This document shows, piece after piece, positions 42,818 to 51,622 of a DNA stretch of 64,000 nucleotides. The notes beneath the pieces are model-generated. The model was not told where the DNA came from. It saw only the letters and a list, made by a program, of their open reading frames with translations, and ran no database searches. Location: NCBI RefSeq assembly GCF_000305785.2, contig NC_018868.3, forward strand, positions 806,001 to 870,000. Reading direction: 5' to 3'. The DNA is from Simiduia agarivorans SA1 = DSM 21679 (GTDB lineage Bacteria; Pseudomonadota; Gammaproteobacteria; Pseudomonadales; Cellvibrionaceae). Every line of letters starts with the position of its first letter. Position 1 is the first letter of the stretch. The position numbers and the translations under genes were made by a program.

Positions 42818-43648
42818 TTAACCAACGATTTTTTCCAGCAGCATGTGCTGGTAACGCCCCAACGACCGATAGGGCTCCTGCCTGGAAAGCGTCAGTTCCC
42901 ATTCCAGCCGTTGCTCAGGCGCCATCGCCTTACCTTCCGGTGTCAACAGATAGTCACTGAATACCCGGATGCCGCTGTGACACACCGGCGTCCAGCGATC
43001 CTCGCCCAACCATTGCATTACCTGTGCCGGCGTCACCGGCCGGTTGGGCGTCAGGCTGCCCCGGTGGGGCCGGAATTCTCCGGTCAGAATGGTGGGCGGT
43101 TGGCCCCGCAACAGGCTCTTGAAGGCCAGGCCGTGGGCGTTGTAAAAAGTCAGACTGAGGTGACCACCCGGCCGGACCAGACAATAGAGCGCAGTCAGCA
43201 AGGCTTCCTGCTCTACCACCCATTCCAGAACCGCATGGCAGATCACCAGGTCGTATTGTTCCCGATGTTCAGGCTGTGCAGCCAGAGACTGAATACTGGT
43301 GTGAATAAAACGAATACGTTCGGCGCCGGGCTGTTCTGCTGCCAGCGCCAGCATGCCGGCAGAAATATCGCACAACGTCAGCTGATGTTGCTCAGCAAAG
43401 CCGGCCGAAAACTGCCCTTGCCCTCCCCCGGCATCCAGAATCCTGCGCCCGGGAACGGAGCTATCTGTCGCCAGATAGCCCGGTAAGCATTGCTCGAAAT
43501 CGCGTTGCAGCACTGCCAGGCGCAACTCACCCTTGTGCCCTCCATAAACATTGCGGGCGAAGCGAGGCGCCAGATCGTCAAAGTTTCTGTCGGCCGTTGC
43601 CAGCGGTGGGCGCTTGCTGCCGGCTGGATTTTGGTGCGGTTTTTTCAT
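42818..43648 (-). CDS. cmoM: CmoM, tRNA 5-carboxymethoxyuridine methyltransferase
   Basis: 276 residues. 'DRNFDDLAPRFARNVYGGHKGELR', SAM motif 'RILDAGGGQGQFSAG', 'CHAVLEWV', 'PGGHLSLTFYNAHGLAFK', 'GIRVFSDYL' and 'RQEPYRSLGRYQHMLL' align closely with E. coli CmoM (formerly SmtA), which methylates cmo5U34 to mcmo5U34 in tRNA. An N-terminal extension of about 20 basic residues is extra compared with E. coli. It overlaps the MazG-like gene by four bases. Confidence 0.94.
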   Translation of the reverse strand: MKKPHQNPAGSKRPPLATADRNFDDLAPRFARNVYGGHKGELRLAVLQRDFEQCLPGYLATDSSVPGRRILDAGGGQGQFSAGFAEQHQLTLCDISAGMLALAAEQPGAERIRFIHTSIQSLAAQPEHREQYDLVICHAVLEWVVEQEALLTALYCLVRPGGHLSLTFYNAHGLAFKSLLRGQPPTILTGEFRPHRGSLTPNRPVTPAQVMQWLGEDRWTPVCHSGIRVFSDYLLTPEGKAMAPEQRLEWELTLSRQEPYRSLGRYQHMLLEKIVG

Positions 43649-43956
43649 TGCGGGCCATACCGACGTTCATTGGCTTCCATTTTGGACGCCAGCACATTGC
43701 CGAGATCAAGACCCAGCGATTGCGACAACGCAATGCTGTACAGCATCACGTCGGCAAGCTCCGCGGCCACCCTGGCCTTTTGCTCGGGCGCCAGCCGGGC
43801 CGATTGCTCGTCGGTCATCCACTGCATTTCAGCCACCAGCTCAGCGGATTCCAGCATCACTGCCTGTGCCAGATTGCGTGGACTGTGCAAGGACTGCCAT
43901 TGATTGTGTGCCGCGATAGCGGTAAAACGTCGGTACAAAGCAAGGTAATCAAGCAT
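43645..43956 (-). CDS. MazG-like nucleotide pyrophosphohydrolase
   Basis: 103 residues of the all-alpha NTP pyrophosphatase (RS21-C6/dCTPase-like) family: 'HSPRNLAQAVMLESAELVAEMQWM' gives the first acidic metal motif (E-x-x-E) and 'KARVAAELADVMLYSIALSQSLGLDL' the second (E-x-x-D). Likely removes non-canonical nucleotides. ATG 43956 has GGGAG at five bases. The start codon shares bases with the ATG of the divergent GIY-YIG gene (CATG at 43954-43957). Confidence 0.88.
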   Translation of the reverse strand: MLDYLALYRRFTAIAAHNQWQSLHSPRNLAQAVMLESAELVAEMQWMTDEQSARLAPEQKARVAAELADVMLYSIALSQSLGLDLGNVLASKMEANERRYGPQ

Positions 43957-44248
43957 GACAACTCCCGGCGACACGCCCTGGACGGTTTATATTATCGAAG
44001 CCAGCGACGGTAGATTATACACCGGCATCACCACCGATCCCGACCGGCGGCTGGCTCAACACAAACAAGGCAAAGGGGCAAAGTTTTTCCGGGGCCGCAC
44101 GCCCAAAGCGATGCGATACACGGAGAGCCAGCCCGACCATTCATCGGCGTTGAAGCGCGAAATGACTATCAAGCGATTAACCCGTAGCCAGAAACTGGCG
44201 TTGATCAACGATCAACCACAACCGAATAATCAGCCAGATCCCGGGTAA
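43955..44248 (+). CDS. GIY-YIG nuclease-domain protein (YhbQ/UPF0213)
   Basis: 97 residues. 'TPWTVYIIEASDGRLYTGITTDPDRRLAQHKQGKGAKFFRG' is the YhbQ pattern, with the GIY and YIG motifs appearing as VYI and YTG. The catalytic Arg and Glu are expected in 'DPDRRLAQH' and 'ALKREMTIKRLTRSQK'. The precise role of YhbQ is unclear. Divergent from the MazG-like gene with overlapping start codons; AAGG lies nine bases upstream, inside the other gene. Its last 44 bases overlap the DUF599 gene tail-to-tail. Confidence 0.88.
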   Translation: MTTPGDTPWTVYIIEASDGRLYTGITTDPDRRLAQHKQGKGAKFFRGRTPKAMRYTESQPDHSSALKREMTIKRLTRSQKLALINDQPQPNNQPDPG

Positions 44249-44939
44249 CCTGGACCAAGGTCTTCAGTGCCTTGGACCGGAATTCCCGGTGATACAACAT
44301 GGCCACGACCGCCATCACAGACAAAATAAAAAGCCAGGGGCTGACTATCCAGGCGAAAAACGACAGGGCGAAGTAATAGGCGCGAAGACCGGCGTTATAA
44401 CTGTGGCCCGCCTGATCGATAATGCGCGCGGTATTGACCGCGTAACTATCGCGCACCGCCTCGTTGACCTCCTCGTCCACCAGTGGAAATGCGCCCACCA
44501 ATACGGCGCAGAACCCGTATTTACGCATGGCCCAGGTAAAGCTGAAAAACGCATAAGCAAAGATCGCAAACAACACAATCAGTTTGATTTCCAGGTCATG
44601 GGGGCCTGCCTGGCCATGTATATTGAGATCACGCAACAAGCTGCCGGCCTCACCTATACTGCCCAGCGCAGTGACGATACCGGCCAGAACCAGAACGGTG
44701 ATATTGGCGAAAAAGCTGGTATTACGTTCAAGACTGGCCAGTAAGGATGAGTCTGTGATGCGATTTTCCCGCCGGATAACCCGCTTCATCCAAAGGATGC
44801 GCAAAGCGTGCAATTCAGACGCCAGACAGTGGGTTTTCTTGGCCTGTGACTTGGCAAATAACGCATAACTGATCCAAACCACCAACAACCAGACAACACA
44901 TGCCCCGGTAAGGGCATAGCCTGTCATCCAATCAGCCAT
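44205..44939 (-). CDS. DUF599 inner-membrane protein
   Basis: 244 residues with about four membrane helices (~8-28, ~75-97, ~118-140, ~195-220). Motifs typical of DUF599: 'RILWMKRVIRRENRITDSSLLASLERNTSFFANITVLVLAGIV' and 'FSFTWAMRKYGFCAVLVGAFP'. Function unknown. ATG 44939 with GGGGAT at eight bases is preferred over 44951 and 44987. The 3' end overlaps the GIY-YIG gene by 44 bases. Confidence 0.86.
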   Translation of the reverse strand: MADWMTGYALTGACVVWLLVVWISYALFAKSQAKKTHCLASELHALRILWMKRVIRRENRITDSSLLASLERNTSFFANITVLVLAGIVTALGSIGEAGSLLRDLNIHGQAGPHDLEIKLIVLFAIFAYAFFSFTWAMRKYGFCAVLVGAFPLVDEEVNEAVRDSYAVNTARIIDQAGHSYNAGLRAYYFALSFFAWIVSPWLFILSVMAVVAMLYHREFRSKALKTLVQVTRDLADYSVVVDR

Positions 44940-45102
44940 AATGTACATCCCCGGTCCATACTGTGTGCGGATGCCATTAAACCGCAAACCGCCACAAAAT
45001 GCGCCTGCCGGTTACCATCCAGCCAGGTTAATTTTTGACCGCCTCGCGCCCGCTTGCGGGTAGGGGTACAATGAGCCTAATTGAACAGAGATGCTGTAGT
45101 CC

Positions 45103-48018
45103 ATGAAAGCACACCCCGCCTTTGAATTTATTAAGCGCCAGACAATCGATTCCCTGAATGTAGAATTGCAGGAGTTCCGCCACCGGGTTACCGGCGCCCA
45201 GCACATTCACATCAGCGCCGACAACAATGAAAACGTTTTTCTGGTAGCCCTGCGGACAGTGCCAGAAGACTCCCGCGGCGTCGCCCACATTCTGGAACAT
45301 ACCGCACTCTGCGGCTCTGCCCGTTTCCCCGTGCGCGACCCGTTTTTCATGATGATCCGGCGCAGCCTCAATACGTTCATGAACGCCTTTACTTCTTCAG
45401 ACTGGACCGCCTATCCGTTCGCCAGTCAGAACAAAAAAGATTTCATGAATCTGCTGAACGTTTATCTGGATGCGGTGTTCTTTGCCAATCTGGATCCGCT
45501 CGATTTTGCCCAGGAGGGTCACCGGGTCGAATTCGAACAGCCTGACAACAGCGAGTCTCCACTCGTTTATAAGGGTGTGGTGTACAACGAAATGAAGGGT
45601 GCCATGAGCTCGGTGCCCTCACAGCTGTGGCACACCTTGTGTTCGCATCTGTTTCAGACCACTACCTACCATTTCAACTCCGGTGGCGATCCCAAACACA
45701 TCCCCGAGCTCACCTACGAGCAACTGAAAACGTTTTACCAGACGCACTACCATCCCAGTAACGCCATTTTCATGACCTACGGCGATATGGATGCAGAAAC
45801 ACTGCAGGCCGAGTTCGAAACCAAAGCCCTGTCACGCTTTGAAAAGCTCGACAAAATCATCGCGGTTAATGACGAAACCCGATTCGACGCGCCAAGAATT
45901 GCACAGGCCAGTTATCCCCTGCCAGAAGATGAACCGGCAGAGGAAAAAACCCATATCGTTATGGGATGGCTGTTGGGCAAGAGCACCCGGCTGGACGACG
46001 TACTCGAAGCACAATTGCTGTCGAGCCTGTTATTCGACAACAGCGCCAGCCCGTTGCAGCACCTGCTTGAAACCACACCCCTGGGCAAATCCCCGTCGCC
46101 CATGTGCGGCCTGGATGACTCCCAGAAAGAACTCACCTTCCTGTGCGGGATTGCCGGCAGTGAAGCGTCCCACGCTGATGCTTTTGAGCAATCCGTTATG
46201 CAGGTGTTTGAACGGCTGGCCACCGAAGGCCTGCCACAGGCACAAGTGGAGGCGAGTCTGCATCAATTGGAATTACAGCAACGGGAAGTGGGCGGCGATG
46301 GCTACCCTTATGGACTGCAATTGATTCTGACGGCGCTCACCGCGGCCACCCACCGCGGCGACCCGATGACGCTACTGAACCTTGAACCCGCCCTCGCCCG
46401 CCTGCGCGAGCACATTCAGCAACCCGGCTATATTCAGGGCCTGGTGAAAAAGTGGCTGATTGATAACCCGCATCGCGTACGCCTGACCATGACCCCTGAT
46501 CAAGCCCAGGCCGAGCGCGAAGCCAAACAAGAACGCGAACGGCTGGACGCCATGCAATCCGCACTGTCTGACGCAGATAAGACACGCATTATCCAGCAGA
46601 CTCAGGATCTGTTAGCACGTCAGGCGCAACAGGACGACCCATCCCTGTTGCCTAAAGTCGGTCTTGAGGATGTGCCCGCCAGGATGCATTACATCGGTCG
46701 CCACCATCACTACGCCGACCAGACACCGCTGACACTGTATGCGGCTGGCACCAATGGCCTGGTTTATCAGCAGGCCATCATGGATATGCCCGCGCTGACG
46801 GCCGAAGAACTCGACTTGCTGCCCATTTATACCTATTGCGTTACCGAACTGGGCGTTGCCGACAAAGATTATCTCGCCACGCAACAGTGGCAGTCGGAAG
46901 TGGTGGGAAGCCTCAGCATGTATTCCAGCCTGCGCTCCGGCACAGATTCCGTCGAGGGCATCAAGGGCTATCTCACCCTGTCGGCCAAATGTCTGGCGCG
47001 AAATCACCCGGGTGCGACGGACCTCATGCGTGCGACGCTTGAGCAGGTACGCTTTGACGAGGTCAACCGGTTGCGTGAACTGGTGGCGCAAATCCGCGCT
47101 CGACGCGAGCAATCAGTGACCGGTCAGGGCCACTCGCTCGCCATGGCTGCCGCCAGCAGTGGTCATTGCGCGGCTGCGTACCTGACCAACAAAATGTCCG
47201 GTCTTGAGCGCATTCCGTTCATCAAACAACTCGATGAAAAACTGAAGGATGACGCCACTGCCCATGCCACGTTACAAACGCTCGCGCTGTTGCACGCAAA
47301 AGTCGTGAGTGCACCGCGGCAGCTTTTGTTAGTAGCCGAACCGCACCGCCTGAACGCATTGACCCAGCAACTGAACGAATGGCGCGCACAAGCGCCGGGC
47401 ACTAGTGGCCAGGAACACTTCAGCTGGCCATCAACCAGCGAAACCATACAGCAAGCCTGGATTGCCAACAGCCAGGTGAATTTTTGCGCCCGTGCTTACC
47501 CCACCGTTGCGATGCAACACGCCGACGCACCGGCGCTATCGGTTTTAGCCGGATTCCTGCGCAACAATTTCCTGCACCGCGCCATCCGCGAACAAGGTGG
47601 CGCCTATGGCGGCGGCGCCAGCCACGACAGCAACATTGCAAGCTTCCGTTTCTACTCCTATCGCGACCCGCGTTTGAGCGAAACCCTGGCCGACTTCGAT
47701 CGCGCACTCGAATGGTTGGCCGAACAAAAGCCCGATGAGCGTCTGGTGGAAGAAGCGATCCTCGGTGTCATTGGCTCCATCGACAAACCCGGATCACCTG
47801 CAGGCGAAGCGCGCCAGACTTTCCATGCCGAACTGTTCGGCCGCACCCGCGAAATCCGCGAAGACTTCCGCCGGCGGATACTGGATGTGTCATTCCATGA
47901 TTTACAGCGCGTAGCCAGGGTCTATCTCACCCCCGATCGGGCCTCCACCGCGGTTGTGTCCCACGCCGCCAAAAAAGACGAGCTGGCCGCACTGGGCCTG
48001 TCTATCCACACCTTGTGA
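45103..48018 (+). CDS. M16C (PreP-like) zinc metallopeptidase
   Basis: 971 residues, the PreP/Cym1 length, with two M16 halves plus the M16C-associated linker domain (~470-720). The inverted zinc motif HxxEH is at His62-Glu65-His66 ('GVAHILEHTALCGS'), with distal ligand Glu163 ('VVYNEMKGAMSS'). C-terminal 'IREQGGAYGGGASHD' is the Arg/Tyr substrate-binding block of M16 peptidases. No signal peptide, so it probably degrades oligopeptides in the cytosol. A TACAAT at 45067-45072 is a possible -10 box. Confidence 0.93.
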   Translation: MKAHPAFEFIKRQTIDSLNVELQEFRHRVTGAQHIHISADNNENVFLVALRTVPEDSRGVAHILEHTALCGSARFPVRDPFFMMIRRSLNTFMNAFTSSDWTAYPFASQNKKDFMNLLNVYLDAVFFANLDPLDFAQEGHRVEFEQPDNSESPLVYKGVVYNEMKGAMSSVPSQLWHTLCSHLFQTTTYHFNSGGDPKHIPELTYEQLKTFYQTHYHPSNAIFMTYGDMDAETLQAEFETKALSRFEKLDKIIAVNDETRFDAPRIAQASYPLPEDEPAEEKTHIVMGWLLGKSTRLDDVLEAQLLSSLLFDNSASPLQHLLETTPLGKSPSPMCGLDDSQKELTFLCGIAGSEASHADAFEQSVMQVFERLATEGLPQAQVEASLHQLELQQREVGGDGYPYGLQLILTALTAATHRGDPMTLLNLEPALARLREHIQQPGYIQGLVKKWLIDNPHRVRLTMTPDQAQAEREAKQERERLDAMQSALSDADKTRIIQQTQDLLARQAQQDDPSLLPKVGLEDVPARMHYIGRHHHYADQTPLTLYAAGTNGLVYQQAIMDMPALTAEELDLLPIYTYCVTELGVADKDYLATQQWQSEVVGSLSMYSSLRSGTDSVEGIKGYLTLSAKCLARNHPGATDLMRATLEQVRFDEVNRLRELVAQIRARREQSVTGQGHSLAMAAASSGHCAAAYLTNKMSGLERIPFIKQLDEKLKDDATAHATLQTLALLHAKVVSAPRQLLLVAEPHRLNALTQQLNEWRAQAPGTSGQEHFSWPSTSETIQQAWIANSQVNFCARAYPTVAMQHADAPALSVLAGFLRNNFLHRAIREQGGAYGGGASHDSNIASFRFYSYRDPRLSETLADFDRALEWLAEQKPDERLVEEAILGVIGSIDKPGSPAGEARQTFHAELFGRTREIREDFRRRILDVSFHDLQRVARVYLTPDRASTAVVSHAAKKDELAALGLSIHTL

Positions 48019-48025
48019 GCACCAG

Positions 48026-48421
48026 ATGTTTGAGAAAACGATTGCCCCGCGATTTTGTGAAACCGATGCCCTCGGCCATGTGAGCAATACCACCCTGCCC
48101 ATTTGGTTTGAGGATGCGCGTCAACCGGTGTTTGAACTGTTTACGCCGGATCTAGATCTGTCTAACTGGCCGTTAATTCTGGCCCGCTTCGAGATCGATT
48201 TCCGGGCACAGATTTATTACGGCCAGGACGTGACCCTCAAGACCGGTATTTCAAAACTGGGCAACAGCTCGTTGGAGGTCTATCAGGAAGCCTGGCAAAA
48301 CGGCATTCTCGCCGCGACCGGTAAAACCGTGCTCGTGCATTTTGACTATCAGAATCAAAGCAAAGCGCCAATTGAGGGCCAGCTCCGGACCTTGTTGGCG
48401 CAACACCTTGTCGAGGTTTAA
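48026..48421 (+). CDS. Hotdog-fold acyl-CoA thioesterase
   Basis: 131 residues of the 4HBT/YbgC-like family: 'APRFCETDALGHVSNTTLPIWFEDAR' holds the catalytic Asp, and 'ILARFEIDFRAQIYYGQDVTLKTGISKLGNSSLEVYQEAW' the second half of the fold. Substrate unknown. ATG 48026 is seven bases after the M16 stop; a longer in-frame reading from 47954 lies inside the M16 gene. It probably shares that transcript. Confidence 0.87.
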   Translation: MFEKTIAPRFCETDALGHVSNTTLPIWFEDARQPVFELFTPDLDLSNWPLILARFEIDFRAQIYYGQDVTLKTGISKLGNSSLEVYQEAWQNGILAATGKTVLVHFDYQNQSKAPIEGQLRTLLAQHLVEV

Positions 48422-48437
48422 TGCCAGTCAATGAGCC

Positions 48438-49418
48438 TTATGGTTCATTGACCCGCCCGGGCACAAACTGACTGTACAAGCCGTTATTATCGTACACCGC
48501 GACTTCAAACTCGTAGCTGCCATACAGGTCACCGACGTATTTGGATAACGCGTAACCATCCTCGACCAATACGTAGGTGTAATCGGTGGCGCCTTCCTCA
48601 CGATAACGGATTTCATACCCGCCCAACTCCGAGACATCGATAGGATCTCCGTTTTCCCGCGTCGCAGGCGCATCCCAATTGACGGTAACGGGTCCGGCGA
48701 CAGACACAGGCCCTTCAGGCGCCGGGCTGGGAGTCGGCTCGGGTGTAGGCGTCGGTTCCGGCGTGGGAGTCGGCTCCGGCGTGGGAGTCGGTTCCGGCGT
48801 GGGAGTCGGTTCCGGCGTGGGAGTCGGTTCCGGCGTGGGAGTCGGCTCCGGTGTGGGAGTTGGTTCCGGTGTAGGCGTCGGCTCGGGTGTTGGCACAGGC
48901 GCAGGTGTTGGCGTGGGTTCCGGGGTCGGCGCCGGTGGTAACCCCACGGGTGGTGGTGTGGGTGTCACGGTAGGCGCTGGAGTCGGCGTTGGCTCCGGCG
49001 TAGGCGCCGGGCTCGGTGCAGGCGCTGGAGTCGGCACCGGGCTGGGTGTAGGTTCCGGTGTCGGCGTGGGCGAGATGCCCGGTTTAGGCGGCGCAATGGG
49101 CGACTCTATTGCGCCCTTGCCGCCCTCACCACTACCACCACCGCCACCACAGGCCGTGTTCATCAAGGGCGACGCCAGCACCATCACCATGGCGGCTTTG
49201 CGCAGAACAATCTGCCAATTAAGGTTGCGTCGCAGTTGCCAGCGGCTGACATAGCCCATATCAACCAGAATGGCACCCAATGCGGTGGATGCATCTTCTG
49301 CACCGGCGGCCCGACGACGCACCTGCTCCGCGATGGCATAGCGTAACTGTTGGCGATCAATTATGCCCTTTTCGAGCAGCAAGTCGCCTAATCGGGTTCC
49401 CTGTGCACCGTAGACCAC
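48438..49418 (-). CDS. MshEN-like domain / proline-rich stalk / FnIII-like protein
   Basis: 326 residues in four parts. (1) Residues 9-32 and 46-69 are two 24-residue motifs of the pattern RLGxxLxxxGxxxxxxLxxxLxxQ, as in MshEN/T2SSE-N domains, some of which bind c-di-GMP. (2) A hydrophobic segment (~73-89) ends in 'LMNTAC' (Cys90), followed by Gly, like an internal lipobox. (3) A Pro/Thr-rich stalk (~115-245) is built from PTPEPT repeats. (4) A C-terminal FnIII-like domain follows ('[14 protein letters not shown]', 'YEIRYREEG', '[17 protein letters not shown]'). The start is GTG 49418, with GAGG upstream. The combination is unusual; a surface protein is inferred for the stalk and FnIII part. 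Confidence 0.8.
48729..49075. repeat. Tandem 18-bp-type repeats encoding PTPEPT
   Basis: Repeats with an 18-base period (for example 'gtcggttccggcgtggga') run nearly perfectly through about 48735-48895 and then become degenerate. All are in frame in the minus-strand gene. Such arrays change copy number by slippage, so stalk length may vary between strains. Confidence 0.85.
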
Positions 49419-49598
49419 AACGCTTACCTCAATACGTTTAGAGAGACCTTCAGTGTAGTGGTTTTCATCGTCCGTCCGACTATCAGTTACTTATTTAAAA
49501 CGCCCAAAACCTGCAACCTCTGGCATAAGCAGCAAATCAGAATCACATTTTCAGTATTTAGTACCAAATAGCCCCTGAGGGATAATGGGCACAAGTCA

Positions 49599-49627
49599 TT
49601 AACAAACAGAAAAGTGGCACGTAGAAT
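49599..49627 (+). promoter_or_regulatory. Sigma70 promoter of rlmJ
   Basis: TTAACA (49599-49604), a 17-base spacer and TAGAAT (49622-49627); start near 49634, 21 bases before the ATG. The rest of the region 49419-49598 is non-coding and shows no clear promoter for the divergent MshEN gene. Confidence 0.55.
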
Positions 49628-49654
49628 AGGTACCCCGCAATAAGTGACTCCCCC

Positions 49655-50488
49655 ATGCTCAGTTACCGCCATGCCTTTCACGCCGGCAATTATGCCGATG
49701 TGATAAAACACGCCACACTGGTTGCGCTTATCGACTATCTGGCGCTTAAGGATAAGCCCTTCGTTTACTACGAAACGCACGCGGGTGCGGGCAACTATGA
49801 CCTGGCCTCGGCAGAGGCCACTAAAACCGGCGAATACCAGCAGGGTTTCGCCAGCCTGGCACGCGCCAGCGGATTGCCCGACTGCCTGCAACGCTATGTA
49901 TCGCTCATCGATACCTGCCAACAAAGCAACCCGGGTCATTACCCCGGCTCACCGCGGATTGCCAGCCTGCTGGCCCGCCAGCAAGACCAGCTCAGATTGT
50001 GCGAATTGCACAGCGCCGACAGCCAAAAGCTGGCGTCGCTTTTTTCCCGGGATAAGCGTGTGCAATGCTTCGCACACGATGGCTATGAAAAAATAATCAG
50101 CTTGCTCCCCCCCGCCTGTCGGCGAGGACTGGTCATGATCGATCCTTCTTACGAGGTCAAAACCGAGTATCTTTTGCTGGTCAGACAGTTGGAAAAAATG
50201 GTCCGGCGTTTTGCCACAGGCATCTATGCCATTTGGTATCCAGTGGTGGACGAACGCAGAACAGAAGACATGCTTGACGCCATTGCCAACACCGGAATAA
50301 AAAATATTCAACGGTTCGAGTTGGGGCTGACCCGGGACCACCAACAACCCGGTATGACCGCAACCGGCATGCTGATCATCAATCCGCCCTGGACATTGAA
50401 AGATACACTGGGCGAAAGCCTGCGCTGGTTGAGCACGCAGGTATACACGGGCGGCTACTGGCGTGCCGACCAATGGGTTGACGAATAA
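49655..50488 (+). CDS. rlmJ: RlmJ, 23S rRNA (adenine-2030-N6)-methyltransferase
   Basis: 277 residues (E. coli 280). 'MLSYRHAFHAGNYADVIKHATL' is the signature start; the SAM region is 'YYETHAGAGNYDLAS' and the catalytic D-P-x-Y motif is 'VMIDPSYEVKTEY'. 'GIYAIWYPV' and 'MLIINPPWTL' are also conserved. Adds a methyl group to A2030 of 23S rRNA. Overlaps rluA by one base (TAATG). Confidence 0.96.
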   Translation: MLSYRHAFHAGNYADVIKHATLVALIDYLALKDKPFVYYETHAGAGNYDLASAEATKTGEYQQGFASLARASGLPDCLQRYVSLIDTCQQSNPGHYPGSPRIASLLARQQDQLRLCELHSADSQKLASLFSRDKRVQCFAHDGYEKIISLLPPACRRGLVMIDPSYEVKTEYLLLVRQLEKMVRRFATGIYAIWYPVVDERRTEDMLDAIANTGIKNIQRFELGLTRDHQQPGMTATGMLIINPPWTLKDTLGESLRWLSTQVYTGGYWRADQWVDE

Positions 50489-51132
50489 TGCCGCAGAAGT
50501 TTATTTACCGCCCACCCACTGGTGTGCCGCCGCTCGTTTACCAGGATGATCACCTCCTGGCCGTGGACAAGCCGACAGGACTGCTGAGCAACCCCGGCCG
50601 GGCGCCGGAAACCCACGACTGTGCCCTCTCCCGCCTGACCGACGCCTACGGTGAACTCTGGCTGATTCACCGACTGGATTGCGACACTTCCGGACTGTTG
50701 TTATTGGCCAGAACCAAACAAGCCGAGCGGGAATTGAAAAAACAGTTACAGGCCCGTCAGATCCAAAAGACCTATGAGGCCATTGCCCAGGGCGAGCTCA
50801 AACAGGACACAGGCGAAATCCGGGAGCCGTTGGGCCCACAAACGGATAATCCGCCGTTCCAGCAGGTTAGTGCCAACGGCAAAACTGCCCTCACCCGGTA
50901 CCGTGTATTGGCACGCGCAAATGGCAATACCCGTCTCGCACTCTATCCACACACGGGCAGGACCCACCAGCTGAGGGTCCACATGGCATGGCTTGGGCAT
51001 CCGCTCCTGGGCGATGCCTTTTATGGCCGTGCCGAAAGCTACACACGCCTGTGTCTGCACGCCAGAGCACTGCAGTTAAACCACCCCACAGACATGACCC
51101 CACTGTCGCTGGAGACAGACTGCCCGTTCTGA
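50488..51132 (+). CDS. rluA: RluA-family pseudouridine synthase
   Basis: 214 residues without an S4 domain, the RluA size (E. coli 219). Motif II 'LIHRLDCDTSGLLLLART' has the catalytic Asp64, at the same residue number as E. coli RluA, and 'GRTHQLRVHMAWLGHPLLGDAFYG' is motif III. RluA makes pseudouridine at 23S U746 and at tRNA U32; assignment to RluA rather than TruC or RluE rests on length and motif II. It is translationally coupled to rlmJ. Confidence 0.88.
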   Translation: MPQKFIYRPPTGVPPLVYQDDHLLAVDKPTGLLSNPGRAPETHDCALSRLTDAYGELWLIHRLDCDTSGLLLLARTKQAERELKKQLQARQIQKTYEAIAQGELKQDTGEIREPLGPQTDNPPFQQVSANGKTALTRYRVLARANGNTRLALYPHTGRTHQLRVHMAWLGHPLLGDAFYGRAESYTRLCLHARALQLNHPTDMTPLSLETDCPF

Positions 51133-51155
51133 ACCAACCACGCCACAAACCATAA

Positions 51156-51175
51156 TACTGTTTATTAATACAGTA
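51156..51175 (+). promoter_or_regulatory. LexA box (SOS operator) upstream of yebG
   Basis: A palindromic CTGT-N8-ACAG with AT-rich centre and flanking TA on both sides (20 bases), 46 bases before the yebG ATG. It overlaps a candidate -10 (TAATAT, 51174-51179). yebG is a known SOS gene in E. coli. Confidence 0.9.
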
Positions 51176-51220
51176 ATATGGTTTACAGTACCGGCTTCAC
51201 ACATACCGGAGACCACAGCG

Positions 51221-51508
51221 ATGGCAATTGAAATTGTTTACCGCGTAATCAAACGAAACGGGGAACAGGCAGGAGAATACATGGACAAGAAACTGGCAGA
51301 CGCACACGATCAGCGCCTGGACTGCGTTTACACCATCGTTGACCTGATCAGTGACGTCGAGACCGGTCTTGGTGAAGACAAGGTAGAAATGATCGCTGAA
51401 AAATTGATCGACAACCGCCAGGATCTGATGGCCGCACTGAAAAAGGTGAAAGACCTGCCCACCCCTGCCGAAGACGAAAACGTCACCCCAATCAGCGCAG
51501 TGGGCTGA
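51221..51508 (+). CDS. yebG: YebG, DNA damage-inducible protein
   Basis: 95 residues. 'AIEIVYRVIKRNGEQ' and 'KKLADAHDQRLDCVYTIVDLISDV...AEKLIDNRQDLMAALKK' match the YebG family. YebG is a small cytoplasmic protein induced by LexA cleavage; its biochemical role is not established. The upstream LexA box supports SOS control here. Confidence 0.9.
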   Translation: MAIEIVYRVIKRNGEQAGEYMDKKLADAHDQRLDCVYTIVDLISDVETGLGEDKVEMIAEKLIDNRQDLMAALKKVKDLPTPAEDENVTPISAVG

Positions 51509-51622
51509 CTTTTAGCAGGCCGACGTTTTTTTACCACGCCCCGCCTGTCTTTTCGATTAATCCCCTGTATTATTCGGTGGAAATTGCACTGGGCAATTTC
51601 CACATTACTTATAGGGATATTT

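Noticed and set aside
48729..49075. Tandem repeats considered as a CRISPR array
   Set aside because: The 18-base units are contiguous with no unique spacers and lie in frame within a coding sequence.
48679..49254. Plus-strand reading frame rich in GVGSGVGVG repeats
   Set aside because: It is the complement of the PTPEPT repeat array. It has no ribosome binding site, and its Gly/Val/Ser repeats simply mirror the minus-strand stalk codons.
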